The notes beneath the pieces were generated by a model. It ran no database searches, was not told the origin of the DNA, and worked only from the letters and a program-made list of their open reading frames with translations. A stretch of DNA of 64,000 nucleotides from assembly GCA_039922495.1 (NCBI GenBank), contig JBDTEO010000024.1, forward strand, positions 34,060-98,059. The letters run 5' to 3'. This stretch comes from JALYYC01 sp039922495. GTDB taxonomy: Bacteria; Chloroflexota; Dormibacteria; CF-121. Below are positions 8,651-16,152 of this stretch, piece by piece. Numbering within the stretch: position 1 is the stretch's first letter; each line of letters starts with the position of its first letter. Position numbers and translations under genes: made by a program.

Positions 8651-9588
8651 GCGAGACCTCGCCCCCTTCCGGCTACTACGACTACCCGGTTGTCAAGCGC
8701 CCGGTCTGGACCTGGGAGATTCCCGTCTACTTCTGGCTGGGTGGGATGGGGGCCGGCGCCTTCATCACCACCTCGCTCATCCAGCGCTTCGGATCGGACG
8801 ACGAGGCCGGGCGCACCGCCGGCGGCTTCTACGTGGCGGCCGCGACGCTCCTCCCGTGCACGCCGCTGCTGATCAAAGACCTCGGCCGGCCCGACCGCTT
8901 TCATCATATGTTGCGTATCTTCAAGCCCCTCTCGCCCATGAACCTGGGGGCCTGGACGCTCGCCGCCCTGACGCCGGTGGCGCTCGCCCGCGCCGGCCGT
9001 CGAGCCGCAGACCAGGGTCTGTTGACGGGACCGGCCCGGGCGCTCGCGCGCCTGCTTCCCACGACGCTGCTCGAGCTTTGCGGCAGTGCCCTGGGTCTGG
9101 TCCTGGCCGGCTACACCGGCGTGCTCCTGGCGGCGACCAACATTCCCCTCTGGGCAAAGAGCAAACTCCTGGGCGGGCTCTTCACCGCGTCGGCGTTGTC
9201 CAGCGGTTCCGCGGCGGTCAGCCTGGCGGCGGGCCGCCGGCTACCTGATGCTCTCCGGCACCGGCTTTCGCTCCTCGAGTCCGCCGCCTCCGCGACCGAG
9301 CTCGCGCTGCTGGCGGGTTACGTGGTCCAGTCGGGCGAGACCGCGCGACCGCTCACCCGCGAACGCGTGGCGCCGCTCTTCTGGATCGGCGCGGTCGGGA
9401 TGGGTTCGGTGCTTCCCCTCGTCCTATACGGCATGGCCAGGCGGCGATCGGGCCGCGCACTACGCCTGCTGTCCACGGGGGCGTCGCTGGCGGCCATCGC
9501 CGGCTCGCTCGCCCTGCGCTGGACGGTGTTCGAGGCGGGCAAAGACTCCTCCCACGACCAGGCGGCGTCCTTTACCCTGTCGAGCTAG
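8647..9588 (+). CDS. nrfD: NrfD/PsrC-like membrane subunit of formate dehydrogenase
   Basis: A 313-residue polytopic membrane protein. It opens with the typical NrfD start (YYDYPVVKRPVWTWEIPVYFWLGG, then GAGAFITTSL) and has about eight hydrophobic segments. NrfD/PsrC proteins exchange electrons between an iron-sulfur subunit and membrane quinones, usually without haem. Here it replaces the cytochrome b subunit of FdnGHI-type enzymes, giving an FdhA-FdhB-NrfD complex that would feed formate electrons into the quinone pool. It overlaps fdhB by four bases. Its stop overlaps the convergent pilin gene by four bases. Confidence 0.9.
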   Translation: MSETSPPSGYYDYPVVKRPVWTWEIPVYFWLGGMGAGAFITTSLIQRFGSDDEAGRTAGGFYVAAATLLPCTPLLIKDLGRPDRFHHMLRIFKPLSPMNLGAWTLAALTPVALARAGRRAADQGLLTGPARALARLLPTTLLELCGSALGLVLAGYTGVLLAATNIPLWAKSKLLGGLFTASALSSGSAAVSLAAGRRLPDALRHRLSLLESAASATELALLAGYVVQSGETARPLTRERVAPLFWIGAVGMGSVLPLVLYGMARRRSGRALRLLSTGASLAAIAGSLALRWTVFEAGKDSSHDQAASFTLSS

Positions 9589-9812
9589 GGCGCGTGACCG
9601 CAGTTGTAGTGGGCCTGGTGGCAGGAGACCTGCTCCGGCGTCTGCCCGCTGGTGTCGAAGCTGGTGACAATGTCCCAGTAGGTGTTCTGGACCGTGTTCC
9701 CCATCACCATCATCGTCACGATCACGACGACGGCGACCAGCGTCAGGATCAGGGCAAGCTCGATCATGCCCTGGCCCCGTTGCTTTAACCGGCGCCGCAG
9801 TCCGCTCTTCAT
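9585..9812 (-). CDS. Flp/Fap-type pilin-like protein (75 aa)
   Basis: A short protein with a basic leader (MKSGLRRRLKQRGQG), a type IV pilin-like cleavage region GQGMIELALILTLVAVVVI with Glu at mature position about +3, one long hydrophobic helix, and a polar tail with two cysteines. This is the layout of Flp pilins that assemble into Tad pili. A CpaF/TadA-type ATPase lies 5 kb away (14698-16149), but TadB, TadC, the prepilin peptidase and an outer assembly were not seen. It is convergent with nrfD. Confidence 0.7.
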   Translation of the reverse strand: MKSGLRRRLKQRGQGMIELALILTLVAVVVIVTMMVMGNTVQNTYWDIVTSFDTSGQTPEQVSCHQAHYNCGHAP

Positions 9813-9880
9813 GGTCTATCTACTAATAAAACGTTCGTCAGCAGACAACCAATCGGACCATACGAACGGCCTTACGACGG

Positions 9881-10078
9881 TTAGGGCGAGGAGCTTGCCC
9901 CCACGGAGACGTTGACATTGGTGGTCGTCGATGGCGTCCCGGACCCGAACCAGTGGCCACCACCGAAGAACCCGTAGTAGGCGAGGAACAGCAGCAGCAC
10001 GATCACCACGATGGCGAAGATGGCGACGACGCCGGCCGACGAGTCGCCCGCTTGCCCCCGCAATCTGAGCTCACGCAT
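9881..10078 (-). CDS. Small single-pass membrane protein (65 aa)
   Basis: The product has a polar N-terminus (MRELRLRGQAGDSS), one strong transmembrane helix (GVVAIFAIVVIVLLLFLAYYGFF) and a Ser/Thr/Val-rich tail. The start at ATG 10078 is well supported by a near-perfect Shine-Dalgarno, GGAGGTGAT, seven bases upstream. No family is recognised. It sits between the pilin-like gene and the TPR-CAP lipoprotein gene on the same strand, with about 50-70 base gaps. It may belong to the same cell-surface unit. Confidence 0.7.
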   Translation of the reverse strand: MRELRLRGQAGDSSAGVVAIFAIVVIVLLLFLAYYGFFGGGHWFGSGTPSTTTNVNVSVGASSSP

Positions 10079-10128
10079 GGGACATCACCTCCGTTTTCCC
10101 GAGTCTAGGCACAATCCGTGCCGGGGCG

Positions 10129-12021
10129 CTACTTGTTGAGTTGCGAGCCGGCCTGCTGGACCTGTGGAGTCGAGCTGGGGCCGAGCGCGGTCGTGAAATG
10201 CCAGGTCCGGTGAAAGGCGAACCCATTGATCGTTCCGGTGAGGTCCATGGTGTACGTCGTCCCGGGTTGTAGGGGCGTGTTGGCCAGGTAGGCAAAGGAG
10301 TTCTCCGTCGTCGTCGTGCTCGGATCGCCGGGTAACAGCGAGACGCCAGGCAGGTCACCGCCGGTCGGGCCCCGGAAATGGAACCCGGTGATCGTGACCC
10401 TGGCATTGCGGTCGAAGGTCGCGGTGACCGGGTAGCCGATCGGGTAGGCGGCGTTGGGGGCGGGGTCGGGGATCTCGTTGCCGTTGAAGGCGGTCGGCAC
10501 GCCGACCTGGTTTGGCGCCGGGTAGAGGATGACCTGGCTGCCGGACGTCTCGCGATAGGACATGTCCATCACCTGCACCGTCAGCGGACCGAGGTAGGCG
10601 TCGCCGTAGCCGAGTTCCAGGAGGTCGGCTCGAAGGATGGGGAAGCGGTGATAGACAGAGTCGATCCAGTCCGAGACGGCCCCGGCCGGGTCGGACCGAT
10701 GGGTGATCACCTCCGCCATCGATCGAGTCGGATAGCCGAAATGCTGGGCCCTGGTGAGGACATTGTCGCCCACGTACCCCTGGCTGTCCGCCTGTTCTTT
10801 ATGGATGCCGAGGTCCCGGATGCTCGGGCTGGCGGCATTAAAGAAGGTGTAAAACGCGTGCGCGAGGGCGGACTGGTGGATGATCGCCGAGCGCCCCACC
10901 GGCCCCAGCCCGGCCAGCTTCCGGTAACGGTTGACCGCCGCCAGGGCCAGCGTCTCCCGGTCGGCGGCCGCCTTGTCCAGGTCGACGTTACCGGGCCCGG
11001 GAGTCGGGCTTCCGGCGGGTGCCGAAGGAGCCACGAGGTGCTGCGCTGCCGCCAGCGCGCCTGCGTCGTCTTTGGTGAGGTAGCGCAGCACGGCGACCAG
11101 GTAGGCGCCCGCCTCCTGGTCCGAGGGCTGCACCGCCAGCGCGGCGCGCTCATCCTTTGCCGCTGTCGCGGCGTCTTTGTCGAGCGCGACCGCGATCTGT
11201 CCCAGGATCTTGAGGTCGAGCGCGCTCCGAGGCTGGAGCTGCAGCGCGGCCCGGTAGGCCGTCTTGGCCACCGCGTAATCCTGGGCGAAGAGGGCCACGT
11301 CGCCGAGTTGCTCGCGAAGGCCGGCGTCATCGGGTGAGAGGCTGGCCGCCCGCTGCAGGTAGCTCGTCGCGGAGGGGAGATCCTGTCGCGCGATCGAGAA
11401 GCGGGCCAGTTCGAGCAGTCGCTCGACCCAGCCGGGCTGGTCCGCGGCGGCCAGCTTGAGGTGGATCAGGGCGTTGGGGTAGTCCTTCAAGTCCCGGTAG
11501 TAATTGCCCCAGTTCCGTTCGACCTCGGCGCGGTCGTAGGCGGTCCCCTTCTTCGCCAGGTCGGCGCCCGCGATTAGCTGCGCCTTCGCTTCCGGGTATT
11601 TCCCAATGTCGGCCAGCGCCTCGCCGTAGAAGGCTCGGGCCAGCGCCGAGTTGGGCGCGGACTTGACGGCGGCGGCCCCGGCGGTGGCGGCCGCGGTCAG
11701 CTGGTTGTTCCAGTCCTGGACCCGGGTGACGATTGCCTGGATGTAGCCGTCATTGGGGGCCAGCTTCTGCGCCGCCAGCGCTTGCTCGAGCGCCTGTTGC
11801 TGCTTGGTTTGATAGTTGAGGACAAGGGCGTAGTTCGCGTGCAGCCTTGCATCCTGTGGGTGGGCCTTGAGCGAATCCTGGAGCTGCGCCGTCGCCGCCG
11901 CGTACTTGTTGTGGAACATGAGGTCCAACGCCGAGTCGGCGGTTGGCGTCGACCTGGGCACCATCTGGGTGCAAGCGCTCAGCACAGCGGCCAGGACGAA
12001 AACTGCGACGCGCCGCCTCAC
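10129..12021 (-). CDS. TPR-repeat lipoprotein with CAP/SCP domain
   Basis: A 630-residue protein. The N-terminus (VAVFVLAAVLSACTQ) is a lipoprotein signal with lipobox LSAC. Residues about 25-330 are tetratricopeptide repeats (for example ALVLNYQTKQQQALEQALAA, KTAYRAALQLQP). A CAP/SCP-like domain follows (LALAAVNRYRKLAGLGPVGR through HRFPILRADLLELGYG), then a C-terminal beta-rich segment with a Pro-rich lead. The TPR part suggests protein docking at the outer face of the membrane; bacterial CAP domains are mostly of unknown activity. The annotated start is GTG 12021. AAGGAGG lies 18 bases upstream, which would better suit an in-frame CTG nine bases before the GTG. Confidence 0.82.
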   Translation of the reverse strand: MRRRVAVFVLAAVLSACTQMVPRSTPTADSALDLMFHNKYAAATAQLQDSLKAHPQDARLHANYALVLNYQTKQQQALEQALAAQKLAPNDGYIQAIVTRVQDWNNQLTAAATAGAAAVKSAPNSALARAFYGEALADIGKYPEAKAQLIAGADLAKKGTAYDRAEVERNWGNYYRDLKDYPNALIHLKLAAADQPGWVERLLELARFSIARQDLPSATSYLQRAASLSPDDAGLREQLGDVALFAQDYAVAKTAYRAALQLQPRSALDLKILGQIAVALDKDAATAAKDERAALAVQPSDQEAGAYLVAVLRYLTKDDAGALAAAQHLVAPSAPAGSPTPGPGNVDLDKAAADRETLALAAVNRYRKLAGLGPVGRSAIIHQSALAHAFYTFFNAASPSIRDLGIHKEQADSQGYVGDNVLTRAQHFGYPTRSMAEVITHRSDPAGAVSDWIDSVYHRFPILRADLLELGYGDAYLGPLTVQVMDMSYRETSGSQVILYPAPNQVGVPTAFNGNEIPDPAPNAAYPIGYPVTATFDRNARVTITGFHFRGPTGGDLPGVSLLPGDPSTTTTENSFAYLANTPLQPGTTYTMDLTGTINGFAFHRTWHFTTALGPSSTPQVQQAGSQLNK

Positions 12022-12059
12022 GAGGAGCAGTGTATCGAGCCTCCTTAAGAACTAATTAA

Positions 12060-12091
12060 CGCCGCGGTGTCACGGTATCGTGACCGCGGCG
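12060..12091. promoter_or_regulatory. Strong 13-bp inverted repeat in a divergent promoter region
   Basis: CGCCGCGG (12060-12067) and TCACG (12070-12074) pair with CGTGA (12079-12083) and CCGCGGCG (12084-12091). This gives thirteen pairs around the four-base loop GTAT with a two-base bulge. It lies between the divergent starts of the TPR-CAP gene and the histidine kinase gene and has no T-run, so it looks more like an operator or 5'-leader hairpin than a terminator. Confidence 0.5.
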
Positions 12092-12109
12092 TAGCCGGTA
12101 GCCACCTGA

Positions 12110-13846
12110 ATGGCACCTAGACTCAACCGGATGACCGAGCGGGCGCGCAAGCTTGATGCGAGCCGGCTCCGCGTCCTGGCGGGTGGCACGCCGACCCCGG
12201 CGCCATCCTACCGCCTGCTCACGCAGGTCAGCGCCGCGCTCAGCACCTCGCTGAACCTGGACCGGACGCTGCAAGAAATCCTCGAGCGCATGAACGCGCT
12301 GGTCGCCTTCGACGCCGCCACCGTCTTCTTGCTCGACGATTCCCGGACGGAACTGCACGTCAAGGCCGCCCTCGGCGTGCCGGTCTCCCTCAAGGAAGTC
12401 AAGAGTTTCAAGGTCGGCGAGGGCGTGGTTGGTTGGGTCGTCCGGCATGGCACCACGGCGCTGATCCCGGACTCGTCAAAAGATGCTCGCTACAAGCCGA
12501 CCGGGCCGGAACGCCGGCCCAAGACGGTGCTGGCGGCGCCGCTGCGCGCCCAGGATGTCCTGCTCGGGGCGCTCGTGCTGGTGCGCGCGGCCAAGGAACC
12601 GTTTGGCCCTGACCACCAACGATTGGTGGAGGCAATCGCCAGCCAGGCCGCCGTCGCCATCGATCACGCCCGCCTTTTCGAAACGGAGCGGGGCTCGCGG
12701 CGCCGGGCGGAAGCGCTGTACGCGACGGCGCAAGCCTGCAGCGAGGCGGTCGGCCTGCCGGAATTGCTCCAAACGGCCGTTAAAGAGGTGGCTCTCACTA
12801 TGCGTGCCACTGTTGCCGCCATCATCATGCCTGACGACGAAGGCGGGACCATCGAGGCCGCCTTTGACGGTGGCTCGGCCACGTCTGCCGCCCTGCAATC
12901 GCTCGCTGGCCGGCCGGTCGTCGAGGTGAGCGCGATGGTGGCCGTGCGCGATGCCGCTGAGCCGGTCGTGGCCCGTCGAACCCATGGCAGCCGCGTCCCG
13001 TCGGACGAGTGGTGGCCCGGCTCCGACTGCGAGGTGTTCGCCACGGCGCCGATTCGCTGGCAGGGCGGGCTGATCGCGGCCTTGCTCGTCGGATTCGCCG
13101 ATCCCGGACGGCTCGAGCCGGCCGAGGTCGAACTTCTTGGAGAAATCGGACGGCAGATCGCCCTTGGCATGGAGCGGCTGCGCCTGCAGGGCCGCGTCCA
13201 GGATCAGCAAAACGAGATGGCGATCGTCGCGGAACGCAACCGGATCGCCCGCGACATGCACGACGGTCTCGTCCAATACGTCTACGCGCTTGGGCTGAGC
13301 CTCGAGCATGCCCGCGATCTGCTCGCGGCGGATCCGCTCTCGGTCGCGCCGTTGCTGACCGGGGCGATCGATCAAACCAACCATGTCCTCTCGGAGATGC
13401 GGACGTTCATCTACCAGCTGCGGCCGATCATCATGAAAGAAAAAGAGATCGGCCAGTGGGTCGTCGACCTCTGTCGCCAGTTTCAACAGGCGACCGGGAT
13501 TGTCGTCACGACCGAGGTCGGTGAGTCAGCCGGCCAGGAGCTCCGACCAGAGATTTCGATCGCGCTCTTCCGGATCATCCAGGAGGCGCTCGCCAACATC
13601 TATAAGCACGCGCTTGCGAAAAGCGCGCGGCTGGCCCTCGCCTTCGACGCCCACGGCGTCCGGCTGGTGATCCAGGACGACGGCTGCGGATTCACGGTCA
13701 GCGAGCGCCCGGCCCCGGCCATCGAACGTGGGCACGGCCTCGCCAACATCGAGGAACGGGTCCGCCATCTCGGTGCCAGAGTCCATCTCGACAGCGCGCC
13801 CGGCCGCGGCACGCGCCTGGAGGCGGAGTTCCCGTACAGCCGATGA
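12110..13846 (+). CDS. Soluble NarL-family sensor histidine kinase with two GAF domains
   Basis: A 578-residue protein without transmembrane segments. A first GAF domain (about residues 25-190) carries FKVGEGVVGWVVRHG and DARYKPTGPERRP. A second, weaker GAF-like region spans about 200-365. The HisKA_3 dimerisation helix has the phospho-acceptor in RIARDMHDGLVQYVYALG (His384). The HATPase part shows an N-box (FRIIQEALANIYKHA) and G-boxes (IQDDGCGF, GHGLANIEERV). ATG 12131 is an alternative start. Its response regulator follows with an ATGA overlap. The signal sensed by the GAF domains is unknown. Confidence 0.92.
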   Translation: MAPRLNRMTERARKLDASRLRVLAGGTPTPAPSYRLLTQVSAALSTSLNLDRTLQEILERMNALVAFDAATVFLLDDSRTELHVKAALGVPVSLKEVKSFKVGEGVVGWVVRHGTTALIPDSSKDARYKPTGPERRPKTVLAAPLRAQDVLLGALVLVRAAKEPFGPDHQRLVEAIASQAAVAIDHARLFETERGSRRRAEALYATAQACSEAVGLPELLQTAVKEVALTMRATVAAIIMPDDEGGTIEAAFDGGSATSAALQSLAGRPVVEVSAMVAVRDAAEPVVARRTHGSRVPSDEWWPGSDCEVFATAPIRWQGGLIAALLVGFADPGRLEPAEVELLGEIGRQIALGMERLRLQGRVQDQQNEMAIVAERNRIARDMHDGLVQYVYALGLSLEHARDLLAADPLSVAPLLTGAIDQTNHVLSEMRTFIYQLRPIIMKEKEIGQWVVDLCRQFQQATGIVVTTEVGESAGQELRPEISIALFRIIQEALANIYKHALAKSARLALAFDAHGVRLVIQDDGCGFTVSERPAPAIERGHGLANIEERVRHLGARVHLDSAPGRGTRLEAEFPYSR

Positions 13847-14520
13847 GCAATCCCACCGTTCGCCTGCTGATCGCCGACGACCACGAAATGATCCGGCTTG
13901 GGCTCCGCTCCATCCTCGAGTCGGATGCGCGGATCCGCGTCGTCGGTGAGGCGGGGTCGCCGCAGGATGCCGTCTACCAGGCGGCGCTGCTCAGGCCGGA
14001 CGTCGTCCTACTGGATGTCCGGATGCCGGGCGGGAGCGGCATCGATGCCTGCCGTGAGATCCTGGGACGCAACCTCGGCAGCCGCGTCATCATGCTGACC
14101 TCCTTTGCCGATGAGGACGCCGTCTACGAATCGATCATGGCCGGGGCGTCCGGGTATCTGTTGAAAGAGATCAACAAGGCCGCCCTGATCGAGGCGGTCA
14201 TCTCCGTCTCGGAGGGCCGCTCGCTGCTCGATCCGGAGGTGACGCGGAAGGTCCTGGAACGGATCCGGAAGATGGCGGCCAGCACCGACGACGTCGCGAA
14301 AGCCGCCCTGTCGGAGCAGGAGAAGCGCGTCCTGCGCCTGGCGGCTCACGGGAAGACGAACAAGCAGATTGCGGCCGACCTCTTCCTGTCCGACAAGACC
14401 GTCAAACACCACATCTCGAACATCCTGAGCAAGCTCAACCTGAGTTCCCGCGCCCAGGCAGCCGTCTGGGCGACCCAGCACGGCCTCCTCGACGAGTTTC
14501 CGGAACGTAAGGCGAGCTAG
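13843..14520 (+). CDS. NarL/FixJ-family response regulator
   Basis: A 225-residue regulator with a receiver domain (acidic pair in IADDHEMIRLG, phospho-acceptor Asp58 in VVLLDVRMPGG, switch Thr in MLTS, Lys in YLLKE). A LuxR-type HTH at the C-terminus reads LSEQEKRVLRLAAHGKTNKQIA and SDKTVKHHISNILSKL. It overlaps the histidine kinase by four bases, so the two form a cognate pair. The regulon is unknown; the next genes downstream encode a CpaF ATPase and a GAF/coiled-coil protein. Confidence 0.94.
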   Translation: MSNPTVRLLIADDHEMIRLGLRSILESDARIRVVGEAGSPQDAVYQAALLRPDVVLLDVRMPGGSGIDACREILGRNLGSRVIMLTSFADEDAVYESIMAGASGYLLKEINKAALIEAVISVSEGRSLLDPEVTRKVLERIRKMAASTDDVAKAALSEQEKRVLRLAAHGKTNKQIAADLFLSDKTVKHHISNILSKLNLSSRAQAAVWATQHGLLDEFPERKAS

Positions 14521-14572
14521 CCGCCCGGTGCCGGTTTCACGGACCGGACGCGTTTCAATTGCGGAGAGGCTT

Positions 14573-14637
14573 GCGCCGGGTATCCGCCGTTTGGCCAGCA
14601 GTTCGGCCGGCTGGCGGATGAGGAGGGGGACCGGCGC
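14573..14637 (+). promoter_or_regulatory. Long imperfect hairpin in the leader of the cpaF-like gene
   Basis: GCGCCGG (14573-14579) pairs with CCGGCGC (14631-14637), and ATCCGCC (14582-14588) with GGCGGAT (14613-14619). An inner GGCC/GGCC pair (14593-14596 with 14605-14608) closes an eight-base loop. A second small hairpin (CGGGC near 14660 with GCCCG near 14678) sits just before the Shine-Dalgarno. There is no T-run. It could be a structured 5' leader or a read-through attenuator after the response-regulator gene. Confidence 0.4.
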
Positions 14638-14697
14638 AGGCTACGCTCCTCGATGCGCCGGGCAGGTCGAGCCTCGCCCGAGTTCCAGGAGGCAGTC

Positions 14698-16149
14698 ATG
14701 TTACTCGTCGATAAGCTGAACAAGGGTCGTCTGCCCGAGAAGCCGGACAACGGCGGCGATGTCACGTCGCCACCGCCTCCCCCGCCTCTGGGCGTCAAGC
14801 CGCAGAGCATTGCCTCCCGAATCCCCAACGTGGAGCGGATTAAGAAGACCATCCACGAGCAGCTGATCGCCTCGCTCGGCTTCAACTCCGATAACCACAA
14901 GCGTGAGGACGTTCTCAAGCGCATCGGCGAGCTGGTCGACCAGTACTGCGACGACACCAAGCTCAAGTTGACGAAGTTCGATCGCGACGAACTGTGCGAG
15001 CTCATCATTGACGATGTCCTGGGCCTGGGCCTGTTGGAGGGTCTCCTCGCCGATCCGGAAGTCAGCGAGATCATGGTCAACGGCCCCAAGACGATCTTCA
15101 TCGAGCGCCGCGGCCGCATCACCCAGTCGCAGCTGGCCTTCGATAACGAAACGCAGCTCCGCAAGGTGATCGACCGTATTGTCGCCCGCATCGGCCGCCG
15201 GGTCGACGAGTCCTCGCCGATGGTGGATGCCCGACTGACAGACGGATCCCGGGTGAACATCGTGATCCCACCACTGGCGGTCCAGGGATCGAGTATCACG
15301 ATCAGAAAGTTCTCCCGGGTCCCGCTGAAGGTGCAGGACCTGATCAACTTCGGCACGCTCAATAAAGAGATGGCGGACTTCATCCGGGCCTGCGTTCGGT
15401 CCCGGATCAGCATGGTGGTGAGTGGCGGCACGGGGTCAGGGAAGACCACCACGCTCAACGTGCTCTCCAGCTTCATCCCTGATACGGAGCGCGTCGTCAC
15501 CGTCGAAGACACCGCGGAATTGCAGTTGCGCCAGCGTAACCTGGTCTCGCTCGAAGCCCGCAGTGCCAACGTCGAGGGACGTGGCCTCGTCAGCATCCGC
15601 GACCTTGTCGTCAACGCCTTGCGCATGCGTCCCGACCGCATCGTGGTCGGCGAATGTCGGGCAGGGGAAACGCTCGACATGCTCCAGGCGATGAACACGG
15701 GCCACGACGGCAGCATGACGACGGTCCATGCGAACAGCCCACGCGACGCCGTCGGGCGGATCGAGACCATGGTCATCATGGGTGGCTCCGACCTCCCCTT
15801 CCAGGCGATCCGCGAGCAGATCGTCGGTGGCATTACCCTCTTCGTGCAACAGTCGCGTCTCCGCGACGGGCGCCGCCTGGTCACGCACATTTCGGAAATC
15901 ACGGGCCTCAGTGGGAGCCAGATTCAGCTGCAGGACATCTGCGTTTTCGACCAGACCGGCATCGACCAGGACGGCAATGTCCTCGGCGCGTTCCGCTGGA
16001 CGGGCGTCATCCCCAAGCTCCTTCCCCGCCTCAAGGCGAACGGTGAAGACTTCCCGACGGCCGTCTTCGGTGTTCCCGGCCTGCAGGTGATTGGCGGCGT
16101 TCCCCAATCCCACGGCACCGGCGCGGCGGACCGGGCCGTGGCGGACTAG
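14698..16149 (+). CDS. cpaF: CpaF/TadA-family secretion ATPase
   Basis: A 483-residue type II/IV secretion ATPase that would power Tad/Flp pilus assembly. An N-terminal helical region (IHEQLIASLGFN..KREDVLKRIGELVDQ) leads to the conserved LLADPEVSEIMVNG and a RecA-like core. That core has Walker A GGTGSGKT (243-250), Asp-box RVVTVEDTAEL, Walker B RMRPDRIVVGECRAGE and His-box GHDGSMTTVHAN. ATG 14698 was chosen over an upstream start because AGGAGG sits six bases before it. The usual tadB and tadC partners are absent here. Three bases separate it from the next gene. Confidence 0.93.
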   Translation: MLLVDKLNKGRLPEKPDNGGDVTSPPPPPPLGVKPQSIASRIPNVERIKKTIHEQLIASLGFNSDNHKREDVLKRIGELVDQYCDDTKLKLTKFDRDELCELIIDDVLGLGLLEGLLADPEVSEIMVNGPKTIFIERRGRITQSQLAFDNETQLRKVIDRIVARIGRRVDESSPMVDARLTDGSRVNIVIPPLAVQGSSITIRKFSRVPLKVQDLINFGTLNKEMADFIRACVRSRISMVVSGGTGSGKTTTLNVLSSFIPDTERVVTVEDTAELQLRQRNLVSLEARSANVEGRGLVSIRDLVVNALRMRPDRIVVGECRAGETLDMLQAMNTGHDGSMTTVHANSPRDAVGRIETMVIMGGSDLPFQAIREQIVGGITLFVQQSRLRDGRRLVTHISEITGLSGSQIQLQDICVFDQTGIDQDGNVLGAFRWTGVIPKLLPRLKANGEDFPTAVFGVPGLQVIGGVPQSHGTGAADRAVAD

Positions 16150-16152
16150 GCG

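Noticed and set aside
9585..10078. The two small minus-strand genes as chance frames
   Set aside because: Clear pilin-like and membrane-helix patterns, and an excellent Shine-Dalgarno for the second, support real genes.
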